From positions 1 to 64,000 of the forward strand of contig JAIXUD010000001.1 of assembly GCA_027483645.1 (NCBI GenBank): a stretch of 64,000 nucleotides of DNA, in the 5' to 3' direction. Under the pieces are notes generated by a model. The model ran no database searches and was not told the DNA's origin. It saw only the letters and a program-made list of their open reading frames with translations. The DNA is from Sphingobacteriales bacterium. GTDB lineage: Bacteria; Bacteroidota; Bacteroidia; Chitinophagales; CAIOSU01. Made by a program: the position numbers and the translations under genes. Of the stretch, positions 40,713 through 50,087 are shown in pieces (within the stretch, counting starts at the first letter, position 1; each line of letters begins with the position of its first letter).

Positions 40713-42179
40713 TTATTCGTCGAAACGCTCTTTGCTACGGCCGCCATAATGGTCTTGGGTGCCGCTAGGGTCCATCGGGCCTTGGCCGCCGCTGAAACTG
40801 GTTTGCAACACCTGCTGCCATTGCTCGTTGCGTATTTCGTTCACGGCCGTGGAATGTAGTAGCAAGTAGTGGTTGGTTACAAAATCTTGCGAATAAAAAA
40901 TGAATTTCACGTTGCCCTGGCGTACGCCCGAAGCTTCAACTTTATCATAATAGTGCCAAATTTCATAAGGCAGCGTGCCGGGCTCCCTATCAGCCTCTTG
41001 GCGCTGGTTGGGCGGGCCATACTGCAAATACACGCGGCCCCTATCGGTATTGAAACCATATAGGCTATTGGTACCAAAAGTGCTGTTCACAGATTTAATC
41101 AAATCGGCATGAAGGGTCCAAGCGCTTACAGGGTCCACATCGTTTCGGGCCAACCAAAAGTTAAGGAAAACGCGGCGCATCAATTCCATATCACCGCTTT
41201 TTATCACATTTCTCATAGCTGGTACCTCTGCCGCAGTGGCTATAGGGATCATAGATTGTAGTTGGTACTCCAGCTCTTCCTTGCTGAAAAGCTCCGCAAA
41301 AGTACCCGCAGTTTCTAGTTTGCTCACCGAATCGAGAGGCAAAGAGGCGAAGAACTTCATGCGCTGGAAGAAGGCCGTTCGCGAGGCTACCACCTCATTG
41401 CTCCGGTTGCGCACCTCTATCAATAGCTCATAATTGCCGGAAGTAAGGCTGGTGATGTCAAACTCGGCAAACACTGGGGTAACCGCTGCTGCTTTAATCT
41501 TTTTTATAAAATGGAGCTTATCCTCGGGGTTGGTTTTGCCCTGTTTGTAGATGGCATAGGTTACCAGCAAACCCTCATCGGTAGGCAATACGCCAGGGTT
41601 GTAAACCTCAGCATAAAATGGCAGGCGGTTCACATCATTGTGGTAAAAGTTCACCACATAGGGCGACATAAAAATGCCGCTCTTTGTATAGACATTCTCT
41701 TCAGTGCTCGGCCTATATTCATCCACCAAGCTGATGTCGCTCAATTGGAGCTTTTGGTAATCAAAAGCAACCACCACATCTTCTGCGTGCATTTGCTCTT
41801 GGCCACTGTTTAGGTCTTTAAAGGTAGCCTCCAGCACATAGTTGCCATTAGGAAGCAAAAAGCGCTTTTTATCCACTATACCAATTAGTATATTGGCAGT
41901 ATCGGTAATATCCACGCTATTTAGCACGTACTTGTCAAAGGCCTTTATCTCGCCCACCTGTTTATAGATAAGGGTAACCTCTACAGAGCCACGGTACTTG
42001 CCATCGCCTACGGGGGCATACTTTATGCTATTGCCCAGTACCAACAAATCGGTTTCTATGTAAGGGCCAATCTCGGGTGCATAAAAGCGGCAATGGCGAA
42101 CTTGCACCTCCAAGGCATTAGCCTGCAAGGCGAAAAAGCCCAGTAAGATTGCAGTTACAGTAAGGCGTAAGGTATTCAT
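40713..42179 (-). CDS. GWxTD domain protein (variant GFNTD)
   Basis: A 488-residue secreted protein with signal peptide (1-22). The N-terminal two thirds are beta-rich. The C-terminal third carries the GWxTD module; here the motif reads Y-G-F-N-T-D-R-G-R-V-Y, with Phe in place of Trp, and is followed by Y-G-P-P-N. The family function is unknown. It forms a short operon with the acyltransferase, which suggests an envelope role. Confidence 0.85.
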   Translation of the reverse strand: MNTLRLTVTAILLGFFALQANALEVQVRHCRFYAPEIGPYIETDLLVLGNSIKYAPVGDGKYRGSVEVTLIYKQVGEIKAFDKYVLNSVDITDTANILIGIVDKKRFLLPNGNYVLEATFKDLNSGQEQMHAEDVVVAFDYQKLQLSDISLVDEYRPSTEENVYTKSGIFMSPYVVNFYHNDVNRLPFYAEVYNPGVLPTDEGLLVTYAIYKQGKTNPEDKLHFIKKIKAAAVTPVFAEFDITSLTSGNYELLIEVRNRSNEVVASRTAFFQRMKFFASLPLDSVSKLETAGTFAELFSKEELEYQLQSMIPIATAAEVPAMRNVIKSGDMELMRRVFLNFWLARNDVDPVSAWTLHADLIKSVNSTFGTNSLYGFNTDRGRVYLQYGPPNQRQEADREPGTLPYEIWHYYDKVEASGVRQGNVKFIFYSQDFVTNHYLLLHSTAVNEIRNEQWQQVLQTSFSGGQGPMDPSGTQDHYGGRSKERFDE

Positions 42180-42268
42180 AGGCTATTTTGGTAGTATAAA
42201 AGTAAGGTTTCCGTGGCAGAATCCTTCGTATTTTAAGAACGCATTAGCTAATAGAAAGTTCCGAGGTG

Positions 42269-42359
42269 GTTATTGGTGGATTGGTTATTAGTTACTGGTG
42301 AGAATTGTGGGTTTGGTAGATTAGAAGTACCAACAACCAATAACTAATAACCCGTAACC
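42269..42359. repeat. Inverted pair of heptamer arrays after the sulfatase stop codon
   Basis: The right array (42332-42359) has four units on the plus strand: AACAACC, AATAACT, AATAACC and CGTAACC. It abuts the TAG stop of the minus-strand sulfatase gene. The left array (42269-42303) is in the opposite orientation (GGTTATT, TGGTTAT, TAGTTAC type) with a one-base phase slip. Together they can fold into a long imperfect stem. Confidence 0.7.
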
Positions 42360-43735
42360 TATTTAGCACCTTTACCCAGCTTATCCGAAAACACCCTAAA
42401 CTCGCTGAAACATTTGCGCAGGTAAGCTTTGCGTTCAGCATCGGCAACAGATGCTTCTATAGGGTCGAAGCCGGTTTCCACCACTTCTTGAAACACGGCC
42501 TCTTCCGGGCCAGCTTCTGTTACCGGGGCATGCATCCATCGGAAGCGCTTTGCGATATCGTCGCGGTACACGTAGCGGTCTTTACCTTCAATAAAACAAA
42601 GTTGGTTGTACTTATATTGGTCAAGCGTTTTGTTGTCATTATTATACCAAAAGCTTTGCAGCAGCGGCAGCGTGTCGGCGCGCTCTTCAAATATTGATGG
42701 CTCTTCGCTAGCAATACCTGCCGCCCGCAATATATCGTTGTGCAAAAAACGGGAGCTGAGCCTGTGGTGCTTTTTGTCGGCGGTGGGGTGGTCGTGCCCA
42801 AACCAGGTAAGCGGCACGCGGTTGCCACCATCGGTTACGTTGCTAAAGTGGTAACTCCAGCCTTGGTCGCCAAAGTTGTCGCCGTGGTCGCTGGTAAAGG
42901 CAATCAGGTTATCTTGGTCTTGGTGCATTTCCTGCACAAAATCGTTGATGGGCTGCGCCAGCATGGCCCAGCCCTTGCGTTGGCGCTCTCTAAGTAGGGC
43001 TTCAATATCTGGCTTTACGGGGTTTTTACCCGTCTTTAGCAAGGTTTGGTTCAGGGTATGGTATAGCCCTACACATTCGCGCACCTTGCCCCAAAGGCCC
43101 GGTGCGGTAAGGGCAAATTTCTCACTCACATGGTACGGGAAGTGAGCCTCCATCAGGTTTATAAAGAAAAACGAGCTTTCGCCTTTGGCTTCGTTCTCTT
43201 TTATCTTTTGCCTTACGTAAGCAAAACTATCATTGTAAGTAGTCTGACTCCACGCAATACCCATGCTGAGGTCTTCTGCAATACGCTGAAACATAAAATC
43301 TTTGCTCAGCACTGTTTTGCGCACCCTTGGCTTGCCCAACTGCAGCGCAATGTGCAACAGTTTAGGGTACCTGGGCACGGCATGCTTCCATACGCGGTAA
43401 ACCTCATCGAAGCCCCTATCCAAGCCAAAAATATCGGTGGTTACTATGTTTGATGTGGCTTGGTACGTGTTGTATCCTTCTGCCTTCAACCTTTCGGCTA
43501 AGGTAGGCAGGTGTTTGTGGAACCCCCGGGTTTGGGCGGTAGCACCATGCTCGTGCGGCATTAGTCCCGTAAATAAGCTGGTGGTAGCAGGCAAAGTCCA
43601 GCAGGCGGCTGAACGTGCTTCATGGAACTGGATGCCCTGCTGCTCGAAGTATGGCAAGGTGACATTTTGGCCGTTAACCGAGTCGTGGCGCAGGCTATCA
43701 ACTACCAAAAGAATAATATTACGGGGTTTTCCCAA
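42359..43735 (-). CDS. Sulfatase-like hydrolase, alkaline phosphatase superfamily
   Basis: A 458-residue soluble protein. D13 (in V-V-D-S-L-R) and T47 (in C-W-T-L-P-A-T-T-S-L-F-T-G) form the metal and nucleophile site, with threonine rather than the Cys/Ser of true sulfatases. S-D-H-G-D-N near residue 285 and H-D-H-P near 320 complete it. It may be a phosphodiesterase, phosphotransferase or phosphatase. No signal peptide is seen, so it is probably cytoplasmic, unlike most sulfatases of this phylum. Confidence 0.82.
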   Translation of the reverse strand: MGKPRNIILLVVDSLRHDSVNGQNVTLPYFEQQGIQFHEARSAACWTLPATTSLFTGLMPHEHGATAQTRGFHKHLPTLAERLKAEGYNTYQATSNIVTTDIFGLDRGFDEVYRVWKHAVPRYPKLLHIALQLGKPRVRKTVLSKDFMFQRIAEDLSMGIAWSQTTYNDSFAYVRQKIKENEAKGESSFFFINLMEAHFPYHVSEKFALTAPGLWGKVRECVGLYHTLNQTLLKTGKNPVKPDIEALLRERQRKGWAMLAQPINDFVQEMHQDQDNLIAFTSDHGDNFGDQGWSYHFSNVTDGGNRVPLTWFGHDHPTADKKHHRLSSRFLHNDILRAAGIASEEPSIFEERADTLPLLQSFWYNNDNKTLDQYKYNQLCFIEGKDRYVYRDDIAKRFRWMHAPVTEAGPEEAVFQEVVETGFDPIEASVADAERKAYLRKCFSEFRVFSDKLGKGAK

Positions 43736-43986
43736 CGGGGCATTTTTGATTTAGAAGTGCAAAGGTAATATATCTGCGGGGTATTGGGAACTGCGGGGTG
43801 GTAGCGTTTTTAGGGTATTTGGGTGGATGGAATGTATAGGGAATTTAGCAGTTATGGCTAGGGGATGTTTGGTATAAAGATAAGAGAGGCTGTTTTTACA
43901 ATTAAACCAATTCAAAATACTGTCATCCCGAGTTTTTCACGAGGGACCTTCGGGCCGCTGGGGTTAGGCTCTTGAATTTCGGCCAC

Positions 43987-44007
43987 AATCCATAATCCAT
44001 AATCCAT
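43987..44007. repeat. Perfect AATCCAT x3 array beside the stop of the 44014 gene
   Basis: Three identical 7-nt units (43987-44007) with a diverged one next to them reach the TAA of the minus-strand gene. At 43920-43955, in the same 278-nt gap, a TGTCATCCCGAG fragment resembles the start of a dispersed repeat; no gene is seen in the gap. Confidence 0.75.
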
Positions 44008-44013
44008 ATTTCA

Positions 44014-44484
44014 TTAATGGATAGATCTCCTCGGGCGGTAAAGTACTTTTTCAACAATCCAATCTCTACCATCCAGGCTTTTTCTTAAGAGCATGGAATA
44101 TGTTGAACCTTGATAGAGCACATCGAATTTTTTATAGTTCCTATAATTTACTCCAAAAACCATTACCCTAACTATCATTTTATCCTCGCCAATAGTAGAG
44201 TCAAGATTTACTGATATAAACCATTTCTGGCTCTTTACTTTTTTTAACTTTTTCAAGAAATCTTTCTTATCCAAACATTCAACAAATATTGCGCATTGAG
44301 GTTTATTAGAAGTTGATATGGAAAGCTGAGATGACCTTATCATATAGTAGTTATCATCTACAGAAAAGGGATTCCTACAACATAAGCTATCAATAATTAA
44401 ATCCATCCTAATTGATTGCCCTATACAATCAATGGAGATTAGTTGGCACAACAGAAGCGTCGTTACAAGGATAATCTTTGCCAT
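44014..44484 (-). CDS. Secreted protein of unknown function, AT-rich
   Basis: A 156-residue protein with an N-terminal signal peptide (about 1-22). I do not recognise the family. It contains a C-C pair at residues 35-36 and a basic C-terminus (R-P-R-R). It is clearly more AT-rich than neighbouring genes. No operon partner is evident. Confidence 0.55.
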   Translation of the reverse strand: MAKIILVTTLLLCQLISIDCIGQSIRMDLIIDSLCCRNPFSVDDNYYMIRSSQLSISTSNKPQCAIFVECLDKKDFLKKLKKVKSQKWFISVNLDSTIGEDKMIVRVMVFGVNYRNYKKFDVLYQGSTYSMLLRKSLDGRDWIVEKVLYRPRRSIH

Positions 44485-44558
44485 TAGCTGAGCGCTTTAA
44501 GTATAATTGACATTATAACAGAATGACGTAACATCGGACGTATCCTATGTTTCGTTTT

Positions 44559-44640
44559 AGTGGTGCAGACGACTGCTTGGGGCAAGTATTAAGCAAGAAT
44601 GCAGCTTCGCAACCCTTTGGTAAGTAGTCGTCCGACCACT
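44559..44640. repeat. MITE-like stem with 17-bp imperfect inverted arms
   Basis: Left arm 44559-44578 and right arm 44622-44640 pair in two blocks (AGTGGT/ACCACT and GACGACT/AGTCGTC) with a 3/2-nt internal loop and further pairs inside. The loop is about 43 nt. It has no coding content. Confidence 0.55.
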
Positions 44641-44655
44641 CAATGCGAGCAAAAA

Positions 44656-44712
44656 CATAACTCGTAACCCGTAACTTACTTTCCTGTGGTCAATGGTCCG
44701 TCGTCCGTGGTC
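44656..44712. repeat. Two heptamer arrays flanking and entering the transporter gene end
   Basis: 44656-44676 has CATAACT, CGTAACC and CGTAACT units reaching the TAA stop of the minus-strand transporter gene. 44685-44712 has TGTGGTC, AATGGTC, CGTCGTC and CGTGGTC units and lies inside the gene, encoding its last residues. Confidence 0.7.
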
Positions 44713-45725
44713 TTCAAAGCCAGCCGCTGCGCCATCACACTACACACCAACAACTGCAGTGCGTGGTACATCATCAATGGCAACAGAATAATGCCCGTTA
44801 TATTCCCATCAGGGAAAAGCACCTTGCTCATTACCGTACCATGCACCAGGCTTTTCTTGCTGCCGCAAAACTGTGCGGTGATGCGGTCTTCCCTAATAAA
44901 GCCCAACACTTTGCTCACCAGCCCCACTATAATATATACAGTAAAGAATAGCCCCAACATGCCCGCCGCCAGTAGGAACAAATCGGTAGCGCTAAAACCT
45001 GCAAATAGATTATCTGCAAAGGAGTGGCAAAAGGAAGTGTATATAATAAGGAGGATGATGATTTGGTCGAAGTAGCGCAGTTTCATCCGGTATTTTTCAG
45101 CAAAGCCCCCGAGGCGTTTGTGTAAGATGATGCCGAGGGTTACCGGCACCACTACTTGCAGGGTGAGTTTGAGTATTATATCGCCCAGTTCATAATTGCC
45201 GTTGGTGGTCGTTAATACCAGTCCCATCCATAGCGGGGTAATGAAAACGCCTATCAAGCTACTGATGCTGGCATTGAATATGGCCGCGGGAATGTTGCCG
45301 CCAGCAATGGATACCATTACTACCGACGATGACACGGTACTGGGTAGTGTAGCCACAAAGAAGATACCCAGCCATATCATATTGTTATCCGCATCGGGGA
45401 AGAAAAACCGAGTACTGTATAAAAGGATAGGGAAGAGGATAAAGGTAGTGGTATGGATGGTAACGTGCAGCCGCCAGTTCATCAACCCGGCGCGTAGCTT
45501 TTCAGGGCTCAACTTAAGGCCATAAAAGAAGAAGATGAGCGACACACCATAGGTAGTAACCGTGCCCAGCGATATGGCTCCTTCGTACTTGCCTGGAGTA
45601 GGGAAAAGATACGCCAGCCCTATCATGCCTATCAGGGCCAATAAAAACCAGTCGAGGCCGGCTTTAGCGGCTGTAGCGCGCAAAGTATTAAAAGATAGGG
45701 TGGGGGCTTTGGCTTTATCCGTCAT
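44676..45725 (-). CDS. Bile acid:sodium symporter family transporter (SBF-like)
   Basis: A 349-residue membrane protein with about ten hydrophobic segments, of the SBF-like/YfeH group. Family phrases include G-L-K-L-S-P-E-K-L-R near residue 65, A-T-L-P-S-T-V-S-S near 125, and C-G-S-K-K-S-L near 290. The substrate is unknown; members carry sodium with organic anions. The last residues (T-T-D-D-G-P-L-T-T-G-K) are encoded by a heptamer array, so the original C-terminus was probably different. Confidence 0.88.
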   Translation of the reverse strand: MTDKAKAPTLSFNTLRATAAKAGLDWFLLALIGMIGLAYLFPTPGKYEGAISLGTVTTYGVSLIFFFYGLKLSPEKLRAGLMNWRLHVTIHTTTFILFPILLYSTRFFFPDADNNMIWLGIFFVATLPSTVSSSVVMVSIAGGNIPAAIFNASISSLIGVFITPLWMGLVLTTTNGNYELGDIILKLTLQVVVPVTLGIILHKRLGGFAEKYRMKLRYFDQIIILLIIYTSFCHSFADNLFAGFSATDLFLLAAGMLGLFFTVYIIVGLVSKVLGFIREDRITAQFCGSKKSLVHGTVMSKVLFPDGNITGIILLPLMMYHALQLLVCSVMAQRLALKTTDDGPLTTGK

Positions 45726-45930
45726 TTCAGGCTCAAAATACCCAAACTTTTTTCAGAAAACGCGGAAAATATGGCTACTGTTTCAAACGCATACTATGTG
45801 GGTTTGTGGATAAACATGGGTGTGCCGAATATTTTTTGAAATTTCTTTGTTTGATAAAAGTATATTTATAGTGAAAAAACGATTTTAAAATCAATTGATT
45901 TACAGTAGTATTATCGCACAAAAGTTTAAA

Positions 45931-45958
45931 TCTTGATACTTCATACACGATACTTGCG
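45931..45958. repeat. Heptamer array upstream of the rpsL promoter
   Basis: Units TCTTGAT, ACTTCAT, ACACGAT and ACTTGCG are in register. The 331-nt gap before rpsL also holds a 14-bp palindrome (AAATCAATTGATTT, 45888-45901) and a possible second promoter box (TATATTTA, 45861-45868). Confidence 0.5.
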
Positions 45959-45997
45959 TCTAACTGTTGAAAGGCTGCAAAAAAAATGAAAAAAGGA

Positions 45998-46029
45998 TTT
46001 GTATTTCACAAACAGGTAGGCTATCTTTG
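45998..46029 (+). promoter_or_regulatory. Promoter of the ribosomal protein superoperon
   Basis: TTTG at 45998-46001 and TATCTTTG at 46022-46029 with a 20-nt spacer are a full Bacteroidota consensus promoter. The rpsL ATG is 27 nt past the -7 box. Confidence 0.85.
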
Positions 46030-46056
46030 CCCTTCCAAAAATAGAACGAGTAAAGT

Positions 46057-46470
46057 ATGCCTACTATTCAACAATTGGTAAGAAACGGAAGGAAGGTAAT
46101 TGATTACCCTAGCAAGTCAAGAGCATTGGATTCTTGCCCACAAAAACGTGGTGTATGCACCAGGGTTTACACTACTACCCCTAAGAAACCTAACTCTGCG
46201 CTTCGTAAAGTAGCCAAAGTGCGTTTGACCAACCAAACCGAAGTTATCGCTTACATCGGCGGCGAAGGCCACAACCTTCAAGAGCACTCAATTGTGCTTA
46301 TCCGCGGTGGCAGGGTGAAAGATTTGCCAGGTGTACGTTACCACATCGTTCGTGGCGCTTTGGATACTTCCGGTGTAAACAACCGTAAGCAGAGCCGTTC
46401 TAAGTACGGTACCAAACGTCCGAAGCCAGGCCAAGTTGCAGCTCCTACTAAAGGTGGCAAGAAGAAATAA
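46057..46470 (+). CDS. rpsL: 30S ribosomal protein S12
   Basis: 137 residues, decoding-centre protein. T[14 protein letters not shown] and [11 protein letters not shown] are the conserved loops around the streptomycin site. Both lysines of the K-K-P pair are wild type, so no streptomycin-resistance change is seen there. First gene of the superoperon, with its own promoter at 45998. Confidence 0.98.
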   Translation: MPTIQQLVRNGRKVIDYPSKSRALDSCPQKRGVCTRVYTTTPKKPNSALRKVAKVRLTNQTEVIAYIGGEGHNLQEHSIVLIRGGRVKDLPGVRYHIVRGALDTSGVNNRKQSRSKYGTKRPKPGQVAAPTKGGKKK

Positions 46471-46498
46471 TTAAGAAACAGGATAGTATCAATATAAC

Positions 46499-46966
46499 AT
46501 GAGAAAGACCGCAGCCAAAAAACGCTTCCTGGAACCGGATCCAAAGTTTAACGACACCTTGGTAACCCGTTTCGTGAACGACTTGATGCTACAAGGCAAA
46601 AAGAGTATTGCCTTCAAAATTTTCTACGACGCTATTGAGCAAGTAGAGAAAAGCACCGGCGACAACGGTGTTGACCTTTGGAAAAAAGCCTTGAACAACG
46701 TAATGCCAGGTGTAGAAGTGAAGAGCCGCCGTATCGGTGGTGCCAACTTCCAAATACCGACCGAAGTTCGCCCTGAGCGCAAGGTTTCTGTAGGTATCAA
46801 GTGGTTGATTAAATACTCACGTTTGCGCAAAGGCAAATCAATGGCCGACAAACTGGCTTCTGAGATTGTTGCCGCCGCCAAAGGTGAAGGTGCAGCAGTG
46901 AAGAAGAAAGAGGACACGCACCGTATGGCCGAGGCCAACAAAGCATTCTCACATTTCAGGGCTTAA
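46499..46966 (+). CDS. rpsG: 30S ribosomal protein S7
   Basis: 155 residues, the primary assembly protein of the 30S head. It begins M-R-K-x-x-A-x-K-R and contains G-G-A-N-F-Q-I-P-x-E-V-R. The gap from rpsL is 28 nt and to fusA 24 nt, so it is one transcript. Length is usual for the family. Confidence 0.98.
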   Translation: MRKTAAKKRFLEPDPKFNDTLVTRFVNDLMLQGKKSIAFKIFYDAIEQVEKSTGDNGVDLWKKALNNVMPGVEVKSRRIGGANFQIPTEVRPERKVSVGIKWLIKYSRLRKGKSMADKLASEIVAAAKGEGAAVKKKEDTHRMAEANKAFSHFRA

Positions 46967-46990
46967 TTAAATAGCAGAGGAGACCAGACA

Positions 46991-49144
46991 ATGGCACGTG
47001 ATTTAAGATATACAAGGAACATAGGTATTGCCGCTCACATTGATGCGGGTAAAACCACTACATCCGAGCGTATCCTGTACTACACAGGTCTTACGCACAA
47101 GATTGGTGAGGTGCACGAAGGTGCTGCCACCATGGACTGGATGATTCAGGAGCAAGAGCGTGGTATCACCATTACTTCTGCTGCTACTACCACTTTCTGG
47201 AAATTCCCTACCGAGCAAGGTAAGGCCCTTCCACATACTAAAGAGTACAAAATCAATTTGATCGATACTCCAGGACACGTTGACTTTACCGTAGAGGTAG
47301 AGCGCTCATTGCGTGTATTGGATGGCATGGTAGGTCTATTCTGCGCAGTTGGTGGTGTTGAGCCGCAATCTGAAACAGTTTGGCGCCAAGCTAACCGTTA
47401 CAAAGTACCCCGTATCGGTTTCGTAAATAAAATGGACCGTGCAGGTGCCGACTTCCTAGAAGTAGTTCGCCAAGTACGTGTTATGTTGGGTGCAAACCCA
47501 GTTCCACTTCAGTTGCCTATTGGAGCTGAGGATGATTTCAAAGGTATCATTGACTTGGTAAAGCGTAAGGCTTACTATTTCGACGAGGCTACCCAAGGCA
47601 TGACATATAAGGAGGAAGAAGTTCCTGCTGAAATGGCTGACGAGGTTGACGAATGGCGCGAGAAAATGCTCGAGGCTGTTGCTGAATACGACGATACTTT
47701 GATGGAGAAATACTTCGAAGATCCGAATTCAATCAGCGACGAGGAAATTAATGCTGCTATCCGTAAGGCTGTTATAGACATGACCATCATCCCGATGTTG
47801 TGTGGTTCTGCCTTCAAAAACAAAGGCGTACAAGCCATGTTGGATGCGGTTATCAAGTTCCTTCCGTCACCTTTGGATGTTGAGGCCGTAACTGGTATCA
47901 ACCCTAAGACTGACAAAGAAGAACTTCGCAGGCCGGATGCTAAAGAGCCGTTTGCTGCTTTGGCCTTCAAAATTGCAACCGATCCTTTTGTAGGTCGTCT
48001 AGCTTTCTTCCGTGTATATTCAGGTGCTTTGGACGCAGGTTCGTATGTACTGAATAGCCGTAGCGACAAAAAAGAGCGTATCAGCCGTATCCTACAGATG
48101 CACTCTAACAAGCAAAACCCAATTGACCGCATCGAAGCTGGTGACATTGGTGCCGCTGTTGGTTTCAAAGAGATACGTACCGGTGATACCCTTTGCGACG
48201 AGAAGAGTCCTATCGTTCTTGAGAGCATGACCTTCCCTGAGCCGGTTATCGGTCTGGCTATCGAGCCTAAGACCCAAGCTGACTCTGATAGGTTGGGTAT
48301 GTCTTTGGGCAAATTGGCCGAAGAGGATCCTACCTTCCGTGTGAGGTTCGACGAGGAAACTGGTCAAACTATCATCAGCGGTATGGGCGAGCTTCACTTG
48401 GAAATCATTGTTGACCGCTTGAAACGTGAGTTTAAAGTAGAGGTTAACCAAGGTGCTCCACAGGTTGCTTACAAAGAAGCTATTACCAAAACGGTTAAAC
48501 ACCGTGAGACTTATAAGAAACAAACTGGTGGTCGTGGTAAATTCGCCGACATCCAATTCGAAATCGGCCCTGCTGATGAAGAGTGGATCAAAGAGAAAAC
48601 CGCTGGCTTGCAGTTCATCAACGATATCTTTGGTGGTTCTATTCCTCGCGAATTTGTACCAGCAGTAGAGAAAGGTTTCAAAGATGCTATGAACACAGGC
48701 GTGTTGGCCGGGTACCAAATGGATACCATGAAAGTGCGCTTGTTCGATGGTTCTTACCACGATGTGGATTCTGACGCGTTGTCATTCGAGCTTTGCGCTC
48801 GTATCGGCTACCGCGAGAGTGCCCGCAAAGCTGGTGCCCAATTGTTGGAGCCAATCATGAAACTTGAAGTGGTTACCCCTGAGGAAAACACTGGTGACGT
48901 GGTAGGTGACTTGAACCGTCGCCGTGGTATGATGGAAGGCATGGAAATGAAAAACAATGCCCAGTACATCAAGGCTAAAGTGCCTCTAAGCGAAATGTTC
49001 GGTTATGTAACCCAGTTGCGTACCCTTACATCTGGCAGGGCTACCGCTATCATGGAGTTTAGCCACTATGCTCCAGCGCCTAACAACGTTGCCGAGGCGG
49101 TAATATCGAATGCAAAAGGTAAGAAAGTATCAATAGAAGATTAA
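46991..49144 (+). CDS. fusA: Elongation factor G
   Basis: 717-residue translocation GTPase. G1 is [10 protein letters not shown]3 is D-T-P-G-H-V-D-F, and G4 is N-K-M-D. Domains III-V follow. It is the usual str-operon copy; the next gene is rpsJ rather than tuf, as in Bacteroidota. Confidence 0.98.
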   Translation: MARDLRYTRNIGIAAHIDAGKTTTSERILYYTGLTHKIGEVHEGAATMDWMIQEQERGITITSAATTTFWKFPTEQGKALPHTKEYKINLIDTPGHVDFTVEVERSLRVLDGMVGLFCAVGGVEPQSETVWRQANRYKVPRIGFVNKMDRAGADFLEVVRQVRVMLGANPVPLQLPIGAEDDFKGIIDLVKRKAYYFDEATQGMTYKEEEVPAEMADEVDEWREKMLEAVAEYDDTLMEKYFEDPNSISDEEINAAIRKAVIDMTIIPMLCGSAFKNKGVQAMLDAVIKFLPSPLDVEAVTGINPKTDKEELRRPDAKEPFAALAFKIATDPFVGRLAFFRVYSGALDAGSYVLNSRSDKKERISRILQMHSNKQNPIDRIEAGDIGAAVGFKEIRTGDTLCDEKSPIVLESMTFPEPVIGLAIEPKTQADSDRLGMSLGKLAEEDPTFRVRFDEETGQTIISGMGELHLEIIVDRLKREFKVEVNQGAPQVAYKEAITKTVKHRETYKKQTGGRGKFADIQFEIGPADEEWIKEKTAGLQFINDIFGGSIPREFVPAVEKGFKDAMNTGVLAGYQMDTMKVRLFDGSYHDVDSDALSFELCARIGYRESARKAGAQLLEPIMKLEVVTPEENTGDVVGDLNRRRGMMEGMEMKNNAQYIKAKVPLSEMFGYVTQLRTLTSGRATAIMEFSHYAPAPNNVAEAVISNAKGKKVSIED

Positions 49145-49152
49145 TATCTATC

Positions 49153-49458
49153 ATGACACAGAGGATTCGAATAAAGCTTAAGTCTTACGACCACAATTTG
49201 GTAGACAAGTCTGCTGAGAAAATTGTGAAGACGGTAAGGATGTCAGGCGCGGTTGTTGCCGGCCCAATTCCACTACCCACCGAAAAGAAAATCTTTACGG
49301 TACTAAAGTCTCCACACGTAAATAAGACAGCGCGTGAGCAATTCCAGATATGCACTTACAAGCGCTTGATGGATATTTACAGCTCTACTTCTAAAACCAT
49401 AGATGCCTTGATGAAACTGGAATTGCCCAGCGGTGTTGAGGTTGAAATTAAAGCATAA
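49153..49458 (+). CDS. rpsJ: 30S ribosomal protein S10
   Basis: 101 residues, with [11 protein letters not shown] at the start and G-P-I-P-L-P-T in the middle. It has the NusE role in transcription antitermination as well as being a 30S protein. It follows fusA by 8 nt, joining the str and S10 operons. Confidence 0.98.
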   Translation: MTQRIRIKLKSYDHNLVDKSAEKIVKTVRMSGAVVAGPIPLPTEKKIFTVLKSPHVNKTAREQFQICTYKRLMDIYSSTSKTIDALMKLELPSGVEVEIKA

Positions 49459-49463
49459 GCGCG

Positions 49464-50084
49464 ATGAAAGGATTGATCGGCAAGAAGGTCGGAATGACCA
49501 GCATATTCGACGAGAAAGGCAATATCGTTCCCGTAACGGTAATTGAAGCCGGCCCTAACGTGGTTACCCAGGTTCGCACCCAGGAGACTGACGGATACAG
49601 CGCGGTACAATTAGGCTACGGTGAGCGCAAGGAGAAGAATACTCCTGCAGCTTTGAAAGGCCACTTTGCTAAGGCGGAAACAACGCCGAAAGTTGAGTTG
49701 GTTGAGTTCCGCAACTACGAGTTCTCTAAAGAACTAGGTGAGAGCGTTACTCTGGAGATGTTTGAGGAAGGAGACAAGGTAAGTGTTGTTGGCACTTCGA
49801 AAGGTAAAGGTTTCCAAGGTGTTGTAAAACGTCACGGCTTTAGCGGTGTAGGTATGCAAACACACGGACAGCACAACCGTCAGCGTCACCCGGGTTCAAT
49901 CGGTTCTTCATCGTTCCCTAGCCGTGTACTTCCGGGTATCCGTATGGCGGGCCGCATGGGCAACGACCGTGTGAAGGTGCAAGGCCTTAAAGTTGTAAAA
50001 ATATTATCAGATAAGAACCTGATATTGATCAAAGGCGCAGTGCCAGGTCACAATGGTTCTTATGTAATCATTGAGAAGAAGTAA
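49464..50084 (+). CDS. rplC: 50S ribosomal protein L3
   Basis: 206 residues. [10 protein letters not shown] at the start and the extended loop [11 protein letters not shown] identify it. It binds near the peptidyl-transferase centre. 5-nt spacing from rpsJ. Confidence 0.98.
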   Translation: MKGLIGKKVGMTSIFDEKGNIVPVTVIEAGPNVVTQVRTQETDGYSAVQLGYGERKEKNTPAALKGHFAKAETTPKVELVEFRNYEFSKELGESVTLEMFEEGDKVSVVGTSKGKGFQGVVKRHGFSGVGMQTHGQHNRQRHPGSIGSSSFPSRVLPGIRMAGRMGNDRVKVQGLKVVKILSDKNLILIKGAVPGHNGSYVIIEKK

Positions 50085-50087
50085 GCC

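Noticed and set aside
5172-45958. Heptamer arrays as CRISPR or phage-attachment remnants
   Set aside because: Units are only 7 nt with no spacers, no cas genes are present, and no integrase is nearby.
49144-49153. Possible missing tuf gene between fusA and rpsJ as a deletion
   Set aside because: The gap is 8 nt and tuf is normally elsewhere in Bacteroidota, so this is the usual arrangement.
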